DNA from: WVZH01 sp034430425
GTDB taxonomy: Bacteria > Chloroflexota > Anaerolineae > Anaerolineales > E44-bin32
Direction of reading: 5' to 3'
Assembly (NCBI GenBank): GCA_034430425.1
Contig: DAOUEK010000020.1
Coordinates: 10,021 to 74,020, forward strand
Length of the DNA stretch: 64,000 nucleotides
In this document: positions 52,105 through 61,615 of the stretch, in pieces
Position numbering within the stretch: position 1 is the stretch's first letter
Layout: every line of letters starts with the position of its first letter
Program-made: the position numbers and the translations under genes
Notes under the pieces: generated by a model
The model's database searches: none
Told to the model about the DNA's origin: nothing
Seen by the model: the letters and a program-made list of their open reading frames with translations, nothing else

Positions 52105-54237
52105 CTACGGTCGCCAAAGCGGATGAAAACCGATGTTGTCGTCCGCAAGCGGCATCGAATCCAGGCCGTAGGAATCCATGACCTGCAATTCGGCACCGCT
52201 GCCAAACCCTTCGGTGTATAAAATCCAGCGCCCATCCGGAGACCAGGCATAAGGCGGCGAACCCCAACTTTGGGATAAACGCCCAATGCCGCTGCCGTCG
52301 GCATTCATGATGTAGACCGAGTCTGTGGCGAAATCGCCGGGTGCATGCCGGTTGGAGCCGAAGATGATTTTGGTGCCATCCAGCGACCATGTGGGGTAAC
52401 CATCCCATCCATACTCGCTGCTGTCGGTCAACCGGGTAAGGTTCGCCCCCGAAGGTTCGATGGTGTAGATGCCATCATAGTGTCGACTGAAGGCGATGCG
52501 AAGACCATCGGGGGACCAGGCCGGTGTCAATCCCGATGTCAGCCGGAGGGCGTTTGTTTCATCAACATCCATGAGGTAGATCGCCTGGCCATCCTTTTCG
52601 TTCACCGTGTAGGCAACCTGTGTGCCGTCGGGAGACCAGGATGGGTCGCTATCCTGAATGTCGTTGGTGGTCAATTGCTTCAATTGTGTGCCGTCGACTC
52701 GAATGGTATAGATTTCAGCATCGCCATCTATATCCGAGTCGAATGCGAGGTATTCGCCGTCTGGCGACCATGAGAAATTCAGGATACTTCCTGAACCATC
52801 GGTGATTTTCGTGATTGTTTCGTTTTCAAGATCAAGGATGAAGATATCGGAAGTGTAGGGATCAGTATCATCTCGGTAGGAGATGAAGGCGATTTGACCT
52901 GTTAGATCTTCAAACGAACCACTTGGCATCTCTGGGGTGATTGCATATGCGCTAGGCGGGTCGATAACTTCAGGCCGGATTTCATCGAAGCTGGAACAAC
53001 CATCCGTGGTTTTTACCAGGGCGATTTCATCACCCGCACGGGCGACGGCCCAGGCGAGGTTTTCGTTTACAAAGGAAAACTGGCCGACCCAATTGACGTC
53101 TTTTACGTGAGTCCAGGTCTTTCCAGCATCACGGGATCGATAGATTTCGCGATCGAGTGCGTAGGCGGTATTCTTGACGAAGATGAGTTCCCCGCCGGGA
53201 TAGTCGAAACGACTCCATGTCTGCCCGCCATCGGAGGTGGAGTAAAAGTAATTTGCAAGCACCGTATCTCCGTCGTCATATCGTTTGCAGCGTACGATAA
53301 GTGCTCCGGTGTCCCGAGAAAGGAGATTCGGGTTGTACATAGCGCAATATTCATCTGTGAATTTATCGGGATTATCCTGGGGTGGCGGCAGGGAAATCTC
53401 TTCCCAAGTTTTGCCGCCGTCGTACGTCACATCGACGAAAGCACCGGGCTGTACACCGCCGCTGTCCCGCGTGACCCAGCCGACTTGAGCGTCGATGAAG
53501 ACCATGCCGGTTTTTGAAAAACTCTGCAGCTCATCGCTGGAATAGGGATCAAAAATGGTCTCCCAATATGCGCCGCCGCTTGTTGTTCGCGACATCGCAG
53601 AGTACACGTGGTTCATGCCTGCATCAAGATACTTCATGATCCAACCGTTGGTTTCGTCGGCGAAATATAAGTCAGCGCCCAAATTGCTGGGGAATGTGGA
53701 GCGCGCCGGAAGCCAGGTGATCCCGGCATCGGGTGTACGCCAGATGATCTCATATGGAGAAAAGCTTACCCAGGCGTTGTCCGCACTCAGGAAAAATGCC
53801 GCTGCCTGCAGATACGAATCATCATCTGGTGCGGTTTCGGGCGGGGTGATATCCCACCAGGTATCGCCGCCGTCATTCGTGCGCAGGATGTGATCGCTAA
53901 CGCCATTTTCCTGGGCGATCGCCCATCCGTGAACAGCGTCCGACATGGCGATTGCGATGATTTCGATCTTTGCACCTGCGTCGACATGCGGGATGGCGAG
54001 ATCATAATCGATTGGTGGCGCAGATAACGTTGGGGATGACGTTCCTTTCGTTGCCGTGGCAATTTCGGGGATAAGGATGCGTGTCGGCATTACATCGGCA
54101 ATGCTGGTCGATGTGGCTCTCGGGGGAATTGCTGATGCTTCAGCCGGAGTTGTCGGCGTAGGTGTAGGCGGGGAACAGCTCGAAATGCCCACCAGGAGCA
54201 GAATGATGAGAGCAAAAAGCCCACGTTTATCCAACAT
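52105..54237 (-). CDS. Lipoprotein: Ycf48-like domain plus TolB-type propeller
   Basis: 710 residues from ATG 54237 (TTAGGGAGATT upstream). The open frame to 54570 overlaps the preceding gene and is rejected. The lipobox is GISSC, followed by a Pro/Thr stalk. The Ycf48/BNR region (~85-420; LRTNDGGDTWWDITP, STSDGGQTWSRFDYPG) clearly matches the C-terminal half of the neighbouring downstream gene. A TolB/PD40 propeller follows (~425-710) with repeated FSWSPDGEYLAF, PSWSPDGTQVAY, PTWSLDGTKIIF and YAWSPDGRWILY. A surface binding or scaffolding role is likely. No catalytic residues are seen. It starts 19 bases after the next lipoprotein gene upstream, so they are co-transcribed. Confidence 0.85.
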   Translation of the reverse strand: MLDKRGLFALIILLLVGISSCSPPTPTPTTPAEASAIPPRATSTSIADVMPTRILIPEIATATKGTSSPTLSAPPIDYDLAIPHVDAGAKIEIIAIAMSDAVHGWAIAQENGVSDHILRTNDGGDTWWDITPPETAPDDDSYLQAAAFFLSADNAWVSFSPYEIIWRTPDAGITWLPARSTFPSNLGADLYFADETNGWIMKYLDAGMNHVYSAMSRTTSGGAYWETIFDPYSSDELQSFSKTGMVFIDAQVGWVTRDSGGVQPGAFVDVTYDGGKTWEEISLPPPQDNPDKFTDEYCAMYNPNLLSRDTGALIVRCKRYDDGDTVLANYFYSTSDGGQTWSRFDYPGGELIFVKNTAYALDREIYRSRDAGKTWTHVKDVNWVGQFSFVNENLAWAVARAGDEIALVKTTDGCSSFDEIRPEVIDPPSAYAITPEMPSGSFEDLTGQIAFISYRDDTDPYTSDIFILDLENETITKITDGSGSILNFSWSPDGEYLAFDSDIDGDAEIYTIRVDGTQLKQLTTNDIQDSDPSWSPDGTQVAYTVNEKDGQAIYLMDVDETNALRLTSGLTPAWSPDGLRIAFSRHYDGIYTIEPSGANLTRLTDSSEYGWDGYPTWSLDGTKIIFGSNRHAPGDFATDSVYIMNADGSGIGRLSQSWGSPPYAWSPDGRWILYTEGFGSGAELQVMDSYGLDSMPLADDNIGFHPLWRP

Positions 54238-54256
54238 GTTAATCTCCCTAAGATGA

Positions 54257-55780
54257 TTAATACTCGATCCAATAGGCAAACTCGCCAAATACGGATGATA
54301 GTCCGGGTAAGGATTCAGCCACCAGAATGGGTGTGAAGTCCGGCTTTTGGGCGATATAGAGACTGTCGACATCTGCGTAAAGCAATCGTTCACCCGTCCG
54401 ATCCCAAACGATAGTGCTGGAGAATAGGTCTGTGTCGCTGCTGACCATCGGCAAGGTGAGTGGCGATCCAGCATAGAGTTCGGTTTGTCTTCCTTGAGCC
54501 ATGAGAAAAGCCCAAGCAGAGCCATCAGGTGAAACCGCTGGGATAGTTGGAATGGTGCGAACGATTTCACCTTCTACCGAGATTTCATAGATTTCTTCAA
54601 CTTTAACAAAGAACCGTTGGGCATGGGGTGAAAATTGCATCGCATTCGGCTCACCTTCAAGCAGAGGGCTGATCTCGCCCGAGTCCGGGTTGATGAATAC
54701 GATCCCGGACAGACCACTCGGATTGCATTGCGGATCGTCGACGGAGTATTTATTGATCGCAACGAGCATGGCGCCCGAACCCGGATCCCATGCGAATTGG
54801 TAGTATCCTCCCGGCCATAATACCGTTTGCTCTCCTGTTTCGATGTCTACGCTGCGAATGCTGTTCTCGCCACAGAGGGCGTTGAAACTCGAGGAGACGA
54901 AGGTGGTGTCTGATCTCCAACCATGGATCAGGAAATCGCCTTGCAATCCCTGTATATCGATTTGCTTGACGCCCGACCCATCTGCCCGCGCAGCCCATAC
55001 GCCAGCCATGCTGTAACCGGCGCCTGTGCCGAAGCCGTTTACACCGGCGTGGAGTATGTATTTGCCGTCTGGGGACCAGGAGACGCGATAACCATGACTT
55101 GGTCCGTCTGTAAGCTGGTTGATCTCGCCGCTATCAGGATCGTAGGTGTAGAGATCCGAGGACGGTCCTTCGATCATTCCCATGAACCCCAGCAGGCTGC
55201 CATCTGGGGACCAGGCGTATGATTCGAGATAACTGATTGCCATCAAAGCCTGCATGGATTCGAAACCAACACTGCCCGGTTTGTCAAAAGGCGAGAATTC
55301 GATGCCTGGCTCGATCAATGTGGCGATGGTCTGGAATTTATCTTGGGGCATAGATAATAATTGGAGCTGCAATCCTGTATCCAAATCCGTACCGGCAAGA
55401 AATACGATCCGACCCCCGGAAGGGGCGACGACGATATTATTTGTCACCATGGTTTCTAGGGGTACATCTGGTTTCATCTCCGATAGACCGGAGCCATCCG
55501 CATTCATCACCCAGATACCTCCTCTGGTGACGATCATCCACCAGGGACCTCCAAGTCTAAGCGGTGCAGAGGAATCAGCAGTTTGAATTGGTATTTCCGA
55601 ATCGACATACAACATCGGCGGCTCAAGGTCTGAGGGAGTCGATGTGTGCAGGGAAGGAATCGGACTTTCGGTTTCGGTGGGAGTGGCAAAAAGCGATGGA
55701 GTGGGCGGGCTGCTGCAGGCTCCGATAGCGAATGTTGCAACCAGCAGTCTGATGAGGAAAGTTATCGCCCTGTGTTTCAT
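54257..55780 (-). CDS. TolB-like propeller lipoprotein (A)
   Basis: 507 residues. The lipobox is AIGAC (Cys22), followed by a Pro/Ser/Thr-rich stalk to ~75. Propeller blades include WWMIVTRGGIWVMNADGSGL, YAWSPDGSLLGFMGMI and VSWSPDGKYILHAGV. The sequence closely parallels the two lipoproteins encoded upstream (57440-58969 most of all). GGGAGTGAG precedes ATG 55780. No catalytic motif is seen. Presumed to bind a ligand or protein at the outer surface. Confidence 0.85.
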   Translation of the reverse strand: MKHRAITFLIRLLVATFAIGACSSPPTPSLFATPTETESPIPSLHTSTPSDLEPPMLYVDSEIPIQTADSSAPLRLGGPWWMIVTRGGIWVMNADGSGLSEMKPDVPLETMVTNNIVVAPSGGRIVFLAGTDLDTGLQLQLLSMPQDKFQTIATLIEPGIEFSPFDKPGSVGFESMQALMAISYLESYAWSPDGSLLGFMGMIEGPSSDLYTYDPDSGEINQLTDGPSHGYRVSWSPDGKYILHAGVNGFGTGAGYSMAGVWAARADGSGVKQIDIQGLQGDFLIHGWRSDTTFVSSSFNALCGENSIRSVDIETGEQTVLWPGGYYQFAWDPGSGAMLVAINKYSVDDPQCNPSGLSGIVFINPDSGEISPLLEGEPNAMQFSPHAQRFFVKVEEIYEISVEGEIVRTIPTIPAVSPDGSAWAFLMAQGRQTELYAGSPLTLPMVSSDTDLFSSTIVWDRTGERLLYADVDSLYIAQKPDFTPILVAESLPGLSSVFGEFAYWIEY

Positions 55781-55828
55781 AAGAACTCACTCCCTTCTTG
55801 CCTGGCTTATCGATGGGGAAATCGGGAT

Positions 55829-57361
55829 TTATTGGGACGACCAGATGAGATTATCTCCCATGCGTGGATAGTCAAAATTGGCGTTTATCTTTTTCGGCAT
55901 AAAATTCGGTGCGGGCGCGATGTAGAGTACAAATGCGCCTTCTTCTTCGGCGAGGAAAAAGAGAGTGTCTCCCTGCGGATTCCACGTTTGGACTTCTGTT
56001 TCCCCGTCGTAGACCTGAATCAGATCGCCCATTTCATCTCCGACCCAAAGGCTGGAATCCTTGTCCACGAAGGACCATCGATCCCCGCTGCTGGAGATCA
56101 GGAGCGGCTGGTAGCCTCGATCGGGCGCGGGGTACCGCGTGCTTTGCCCCGTGGAATCGATGGCATGAAGTTGATCGCCGCTGTGAATGAAGAAACGCCC
56201 CGACGCGTCATCATAATGAACTTCAGCCTCCGCGGCGGGTTCAATAGCGAGGATTTGAACCGATGCCGTTGTCAAATCCAACAAGTAAAATCCGGCGGGG
56301 TTGGTCGGCGCACACTCCGGTATCGGATGATTGATATCCAGTACGGCAAGCAATACGGTGTTGCTGAAGGGATCGTAGGCGCGGGCATCATATCCCTTTG
56401 ACCAATGAAGTTGTACATCACCACTTTTTGTATCGACTGTACGCAAGTCGTGGTAGGGGCAGTATGCTTCGAGTGTGTCGATCAAAACAGAAGTATTGGA
56501 AGGCCAGGCGAGGATATTCTCGTAACCGCTGATTTCACTCACAAAGAGGAGCTTCACGCTGGCGTCCACGACCGATATCGCCCACACGGCGTCCATTTGA
56601 TAGCCCATTCCAGAACGCTCCCAACCGATGACTTCCGCGCCACCCTGGACAATGGATGTTCCCTGCGGGGACCAATGCGGAGTCAGCGATTGTGTCGATC
56701 CGCTGGTGAGACGAGTGAGGACTTCGTCTGCGGGATCATAGATATACAAATCGGCAGAGTCGCCATCGATGGCGGCGTTGAACGCCAGCAGACGACCATC
56801 AGGTGACCAGGCGGGTTGGTTGAGCGGACCTACAGCAGCGAAAATATCGATTACCTCTACGTAGCGCTCGGCATCCTGAAGGATTTGCTCGATCGAATCG
56901 GAAAGTAGGTGAGTGGAATATTGGACACCTCCGTTTGGAAGCGAGATGAGACTCAGGATGGGAAAACTGAATAGCGAACTATCGAATTCGAGCATCGCCA
57001 TGACCGATTTGCCTGCGGCCGGTTTAAAACGTACAGAGTCGATCTTCTCGGAGGTTTCCGTCCAGTCGATGATTTTAGCCAAACCAGACCCATCGGAGTT
57101 GAGCGCCCAGACCCCGGTGACATCCTGAACCAGAAGCCATGGTTCTTCTTCTGTAAGAGGCCGCTCGGGGATCGAATACTCCTCCGCTGAAGCAGGTGTA
57201 GGCGTGGAAGTGGTCGGCGGATTCGATGTGGGGGATGCTTGAACCGTTGGCGAGGAATCGAACTCGATCTCGACGGTTTCGGTTATCTCCGATGTGCTGC
57301 ATGCCGTTTGTATCGCAATCGCTGCGACGAATACGCTTGAGATCAGTAGCCTAGTTTTCAC
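55829..57361 (-). CDS. TolB-like propeller lipoprotein (B)
   Basis: 510 residues. The lipobox is IQTAC (Cys21), followed by a short Ser/Thr/Pro stalk. Blades include WLLVQDVTGVWALNSDGSGL, PAWSPDGRLLAFNAAIDGDS, PHWSPQGTSIVQGGA and QTWNPQGDTLFFLAEEEG. It is homologous along its whole length to lipoproteins A and C but more divergent. Position 48 bases upstream of A on the same strand suggests one transcript. Confidence 0.85.
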   Translation of the reverse strand: MKTRLLISSVFVAAIAIQTACSTSEITETVEIEFDSSPTVQASPTSNPPTTSTPTPASAEEYSIPERPLTEEEPWLLVQDVTGVWALNSDGSGLAKIIDWTETSEKIDSVRFKPAAGKSVMAMLEFDSSLFSFPILSLISLPNGGVQYSTHLLSDSIEQILQDAERYVEVIDIFAAVGPLNQPAWSPDGRLLAFNAAIDGDSADLYIYDPADEVLTRLTSGSTQSLTPHWSPQGTSIVQGGAEVIGWERSGMGYQMDAVWAISVVDASVKLLFVSEISGYENILAWPSNTSVLIDTLEAYCPYHDLRTVDTKSGDVQLHWSKGYDARAYDPFSNTVLLAVLDINHPIPECAPTNPAGFYLLDLTTASVQILAIEPAAEAEVHYDDASGRFFIHSGDQLHAIDSTGQSTRYPAPDRGYQPLLISSSGDRWSFVDKDSSLWVGDEMGDLIQVYDGETEVQTWNPQGDTLFFLAEEEGAFVLYIAPAPNFMPKKINANFDYPRMGDNLIWSSQ

Positions 57362-57439
57362 GATGCAACCTTTTAGATCGATTTCGTATACTAATATTCG
57401 GTGATGAGAATGATATTCCTACTCCACCAATCATTCTAT

Positions 57440-58969
57440 CTAGGGCATTACCCATCCTGAGAAGCCGTTTTGGTTATCGAGTCCTTCCGCGATGAGAATG
57501 GGGATATATTCTGGCTTTTGTGCTACGTAAAGTCCTGTATCGCTGAAGAAGAGCACGTATTCTCCCTGCGGATCCCAGGTGGCGTTATAGGTGCGTTGAT
57601 TGAAGTACTTGACCGGTGGCTTCTCGATCGAACCCAATAGCGGACCAATCCAAAGCCCGTCTCCTATCCAGGCGAGGTCTCGAGTGACTGGCGCGGCAGC
57701 AGGCAATGAACTCGATCCGGCGGGAACATCGAGATCGATGTATTGGCCCATTGAGTCGACGGCAAGGACGCCGAATTCCGATTCAACGAGGAATAAATTG
57801 GCATTCTCTGACCAGATGACCCGGGATATCTTTTCTCCGAGTATTTCAAACGGTGGCGTCCCGTCGCTACGCACGAGATAAAGGCCGAAATTATTATCTG
57901 GATTGCAGCGTTCACTTTCGTGTTCATGATTCACAACCAAGAGCGATACCGCTTCCGCGGGGTGAAAAGCGATCGCCTGGAAGGCAGGCTCCCACAATAC
58001 CTGGCTTTCCTTCGTTTCGATGTTGAATGTTCGTAAATCCTGTGGACCACAACCAGCGTGCCAGGAATAGACGACGAAGGTGCGGTTATCGACCCAGCCA
58101 ATCACCTCTTGATCTCCCGTACCGGAGGGGTCGAAGAGGGTGATAATTTCCGAATCGTCTGTCCGTGCGGCCCAGAATCCTTCCATCCCGAAACCGGCGC
58201 CTGTTCCCAGCGAGCTTACCCCGGCGTGTACGATGTATTTACCATCCGGCGACCAGAAGGGTTTGATGCCCTGACTCGGTCCGTCGGTCAATTGGGTCTC
58301 CGCCATGGCTTGCATGGAATATACATATAAATCGGACGAGCGTCCGTTGATCGCCCCCATAAAAGCCAAGTATTCGCCATCCGGCGAGAATGCCATGCTT
58401 TGAATATCGATCATCGCCCGAACGGCTTCAACACTCGCATCCCCTGGCATTGCATCCTCGCTGGGTTCGCTTTGCTCCGATGTCAGAGGTTTTTCGATGA
58501 TCATGGTTGGGTACGGAAGCTTGATGATCCGTAGTGTGACGTCGAACATCCAGTCACGGCCGTTGATGAAGGCAACAGCACCGCCTCGTGGGGCAATCAC
58601 GATCTGTCGGTTGAATGGAGGTTTGAATTCTTGCGAGGAAACGCGCTTCAAGCCCGTGCCATCCGGGTTGACTGCCCACAGACCCTGCTCCGTAGAGAAG
58701 ATCCACCAAGGACCTTCTTTGGAAAGCTGGGTGTCCGGGATGATGCTCGTTGTCGTGTCATCATCCTCGGTATCCACAAACATGCTGGCGGGTGTGTTGG
58801 TTGCTGCGTTTGCCGGCTGTGTGGGACTTGGCGAAGATATAGCTTGCTTCGTGGGCGGTGCTTCATCGGAATCGCTGATAACCGGTGTCGCGACGGCGCA
58901 GCCACCGATCCAGAATAAGCAAGCGATCCATATGAGACTCCAGCGTGAAATATGCTTTGTTGTCATCAA
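57440..58969 (-). CDS. TolB-like propeller lipoprotein (C)
   Basis: 509 residues. The lipobox is WIGGC (Cys24), followed by a Thr/Pro/Asp stalk. Blades include WWIFSTEQGLWAVNPDGTGL, MAFSPDGEYLAFMGAING, PFWSPDGKYIVHAGVSSLGT and ATWDPQGEYVLFFSD. The stretch GRSSDLYVYS...QLTDGPSQGIKPFWSPDGKY corresponds almost residue by residue to lipoprotein A (SSDLYTYD, QLTDGPSHG). First lipoprotein gene of the tandem group, 68 bases after the PfkB kinase gene. Confidence 0.85.
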   Translation of the reverse strand: MMTTKHISRWSLIWIACLFWIGGCAVATPVISDSDEAPPTKQAISSPSPTQPANAATNTPASMFVDTEDDDTTTSIIPDTQLSKEGPWWIFSTEQGLWAVNPDGTGLKRVSSQEFKPPFNRQIVIAPRGGAVAFINGRDWMFDVTLRIIKLPYPTMIIEKPLTSEQSEPSEDAMPGDASVEAVRAMIDIQSMAFSPDGEYLAFMGAINGRSSDLYVYSMQAMAETQLTDGPSQGIKPFWSPDGKYIVHAGVSSLGTGAGFGMEGFWAARTDDSEIITLFDPSGTGDQEVIGWVDNRTFVVYSWHAGCGPQDLRTFNIETKESQVLWEPAFQAIAFHPAEAVSLLVVNHEHESERCNPDNNFGLYLVRSDGTPPFEILGEKISRVIWSENANLFLVESEFGVLAVDSMGQYIDLDVPAGSSSLPAAAPVTRDLAWIGDGLWIGPLLGSIEKPPVKYFNQRTYNATWDPQGEYVLFFSDTGLYVAQKPEYIPILIAEGLDNQNGFSGWVMP

Positions 58970-59037
58970 TTCTGCTCCTCATTCTTCGATCGGGATTCCC
59001 CAATTTTTTGTATACGAAATGATCTGATAACTATAAA

Positions 59038-59943
59038 CTATACGTCAGTCGTTTCGTACTTCGCCAGAAAATCTTCGACGTTTCTCTGTGTCGGCAACCC
59101 CGGCCGACCGCCGAGCTGCGTACATGAAATAGCTGCTGCCGCACTGGAGAACTGCAGCGTGCGTTCCCAATCCCAATTTCTCGCTACACAAGCAGCGAAC
59201 GCCCCGTGAAAGGCATCTCCCGCACCCGTGGTATCAACGGCGTCGACCTGGAAGGCGGGCATTTTACCGCTTTGACCTTGGTGATACCAGTATAAACCCC
59301 TTTCACCAACTGTGATGACAACAGAAGTGGCGTGTTTGGCGAGCGCGCTAAGTGCTTCCTCCAGATTGTTCCCGGGCGAGAAATCCAGGGCGAATTTCTC
59401 CGAGGCAACCAGATAATCAACTCGCGAAGCGAGGTTTCGCGTGCCTTTGTGGACAGAACCTGCATCCAGGATCGTTATTGCCTTCCAGCGACCGGCCATC
59501 TCAATTAGGGGGATCGAGATTTCAGGCTCGTGGCCGTCAAACAGGATGACCTTGGCACGCAATTTCGAAAAGTCAAGCGCCCGGGCGGAAATTGGCTGGG
59601 GCGAGCGATAGTTGACCAGTGACCGTTTCCCGGTTGGCGTAACGAAAACAGCCGATATCGAGGTGGGGATCTCATCTCGGACGAGCATGTCGAGGTTCAC
59701 CTGTGCCTCAAGAAAATCCTTCAACAAGTAATCCCCAAAGGGGTCTGTTCCCAAATACCCCGCGAATGCCGATTTGAGCCCGAGGCGCGATACCGCAATG
59801 GAAGCACTTGCCGCGGGTCCGCCACCGGATTGTGTCAACGATGATGCTGCGCTTTTATCATCTTCGTTTAAGGGACAATCAACTGTGAAAATTAAATCGT
59901 AGGACGCCATACCCACACAGAGCACGTCGATGCTTATGGTCAT
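59038..59943 (-). CDS. PfkB-family carbohydrate kinase
   Basis: 301 residues of the ribokinase fold. The N-terminal signature region is GGGPAASASIAVSRLG (~36-51), and the C-terminal DAVDTTGAGDAFHGAF holds the catalytic Asp and anion hole. VTVGERGLYWY precedes it. It should phosphorylate a sugar or nucleoside. The neighbouring adenosine deaminase would suit a nucleoside substrate, but this is inference. ATG 59943 has only a weak GGCGGA upstream. Confidence 0.88.
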   Translation of the reverse strand: MTISIDVLCVGMASYDLIFTVDCPLNEDDKSAASSLTQSGGGPAASASIAVSRLGLKSAFAGYLGTDPFGDYLLKDFLEAQVNLDMLVRDEIPTSISAVFVTPTGKRSLVNYRSPQPISARALDFSKLRAKVILFDGHEPEISIPLIEMAGRWKAITILDAGSVHKGTRNLASRVDYLVASEKFALDFSPGNNLEEALSALAKHATSVVITVGERGLYWYHQGQSGKMPAFQVDAVDTTGAGDAFHGAFAACVARNWDWERTLQFSSAAAAISCTQLGGRPGLPTQRNVEDFLAKYETTDV

Positions 59944-59997
59944 TCCGCCAGTTATCCTGTTTTCTGAAGTCTTGAATGATTTACTTCGCTTCTGTCC

Positions 59998-60477
59998 TTA
60001 TTGAAGTAGTGCTTTTCGAACCTGCGCGAAGAAGATGAGCAAGCCGATAGAGACGAATACGATAGGCAGCATGAAGCCTAGAACCCCTATGCTGGTTTCT
60101 ATTTCCAGGGTTGGTTCGGACGATGAGTGGATAAATATGTTGATTTGATCGACGATCTCTTCTTTTGAGCGAGTTCCAGAAGATGTGTAATCTGTGAGGG
60201 GAAAGTTGCCACGCGACGCGTGCAGTACCACCTGATACGTACAAGATTCGTAATCGCAGTCTTCGCTTACCCAGGCGTTTTCCAATGAAGGGATATGTTC
60301 ATCTTTAAAATATATTATGCCGTAGATGTTCTCGGATTTTACACAGTTGATTTGTTCTTTTGGTCCTCGTTCGCAAGTCAGCGTCGTCGTGCGTGCGAAA
60401 AAATACGTCGGCAGGATTCCTACTGCCACTATAATCATTCCCTCGAATGCAGCTTTCAATATCTGCCTGATGCTCAT
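59998..60477 (-). CDS. Unrecognised two-helix membrane protein
   Basis: 159 residues. An N-terminal membrane helix (MIIVAVGILPTYFFA) is followed by an extracytoplasmic loop of ~100 residues with four cysteines (TCERG, INCVKS, EDCDYESCTY), which may form disulfides, and a second helix (~128-150). GGAGG seven bases before ATG 60477 supports it as a real gene. Lies between adenosine deaminase and the PfkB kinase on the same strand. No family recognised. Confidence 0.65.
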   Translation of the reverse strand: MSIRQILKAAFEGMIIVAVGILPTYFFARTTTLTCERGPKEQINCVKSENIYGIIYFKDEHIPSLENAWVSEDCDYESCTYQVVLHASRGNFPLTDYTSSGTRSKEEIVDQINIFIHSSSEPTLEIETSIGVLGFMLPIVFVSIGLLIFFAQVRKALLQ

Positions 60478-60558
60478 TATGCGTCCTCCAAGTTCGATGC
60501 TAGATTATATGCCAATCTTGATGCCATGATGAGTTCCAGCATTGAAGGATAGTAGACA

Positions 60559-61554
60559 TTAACGATAGCGATCAAGAAGCGATTGCTTTTCTTCGTCAGA
60601 GAGAAACGCAATTTCCAAGGCGTTGTGCTGCGCTTGGCGGATTTCGTCGGCCGTCAGGCCGGCTGCAGGTGCAGCGACTTCGTATTCATAGCGCAGATCG
60701 ATCCCGCTGATTCCCGGGTCGTCCGTATTAATCGTAGCAAGCAGACCGCGTTGAAGGTAATCCTTGAGCGGACTGGATAGCAAGTCCGGAATCGTGCTGG
60801 TTTGTACGTTGCTCGTTAAACAGACTTCGATCCCAATCTGGTTTTCCAGCATATGATCCAGTAATTTTTCGTCCTGTGCGGCGTGGACTGCGTGCCCAAT
60901 TCGTTCCGCGTGTAATTCTTCAAGGGCTTGCCACACACTCTCGGGTCCCGTGGATTCACCCGCATGTACGGTGATGTGCCATCCGGCATCACGGCCTTTT
61001 TTAAAATGATCGACGAAGTGCTTGCCAGGCCAGTTCACTTCGTCCCCGGCGAGATCCAATCCAACGATTTTATCGCGGCAGCTGAGTAATGCCTCGAGTT
61101 CTTTATAGGCAGTGACCGGTCCATATGTGCGGCTGAGAATGCCGATCAGATTGACCTGAATATCAAATTCCTTGCTGCCGCTTTGAACCCCATCGACGAC
61201 TGCCTCAACGACTTCATGAGGATCGAGATTATGGGATTCAGCCATAAACCAGGGGCTGAAGCGTAATTCCACGTAATCGAGATTTTCTTTATAAGCGTCT
61301 TCGACGTTCTCGTAGGCGATGCGAAAGCAGGCATGTGCATCGACGAGGATCGCCATCATCCATTTGAACTTGGCGATGAACTGCATGACATCCGATTCGG
61401 GTTCCACAATTTGAACATGCGGACGCAAACTTTCCGCGTCATCGGCGGGGAGTGAGATGCCGTGCTCAATACCGATATCAAGGATTGTCTCCAAACGCAC
61501 GTTTCCATCGAGATGCCGATGCAAATCGATGAAAGGAAGTGAAGTGTCGTTCAT
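60559..61554 (-). CDS. add: Adenosine deaminase family protein
   Basis: 331 residues of the metal-dependent amidohydrolase fold. Zinc ligands H12 and H14 lie in IDLHRHLDGN. VHAGES, RIGHAVHA and NTDDPGIS provide the remaining metal-binding and catalytic residues (His, Glu, Asp). FVDHFKKGRDAGWHITVHAG (in part) is typical. It deaminates adenosine or deoxyadenosine to inosine. The close relative adenine deaminase is less likely but not excluded. ATG 61554, with AGGA upstream. Confidence 0.92.
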   Translation of the reverse strand: MNDTSLPFIDLHRHLDGNVRLETILDIGIEHGISLPADDAESLRPHVQIVEPESDVMQFIAKFKWMMAILVDAHACFRIAYENVEDAYKENLDYVELRFSPWFMAESHNLDPHEVVEAVVDGVQSGSKEFDIQVNLIGILSRTYGPVTAYKELEALLSCRDKIVGLDLAGDEVNWPGKHFVDHFKKGRDAGWHITVHAGESTGPESVWQALEELHAERIGHAVHAAQDEKLLDHMLENQIGIEVCLTSNVQTSTIPDLLSSPLKDYLQRGLLATINTDDPGISGIDLRYEYEVAAPAAGLTADEIRQAQHNALEIAFLSDEEKQSLLDRYR

Positions 61555-61615
61555 GATGCCATTCTCATCCTGTGATTTGTATAATATTGCAGCCTGGTGA
61601 GATGATACGGACCGA

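Noticed and set aside
52040..52408. N-terminal extension of the 725-residue propeller lipoprotein
   Set aside because: The region overlaps the upstream gene in another frame, whereas ATG 52039 has a good ribosome binding site and begins a perfect lipoprotein signal peptide.
54238..54570. N-terminal extension of the 710-residue lipoprotein
   Set aside because: Same reasoning: it overlaps the preceding lipoprotein gene, and ATG 54237 begins a signal peptide with a lipobox.
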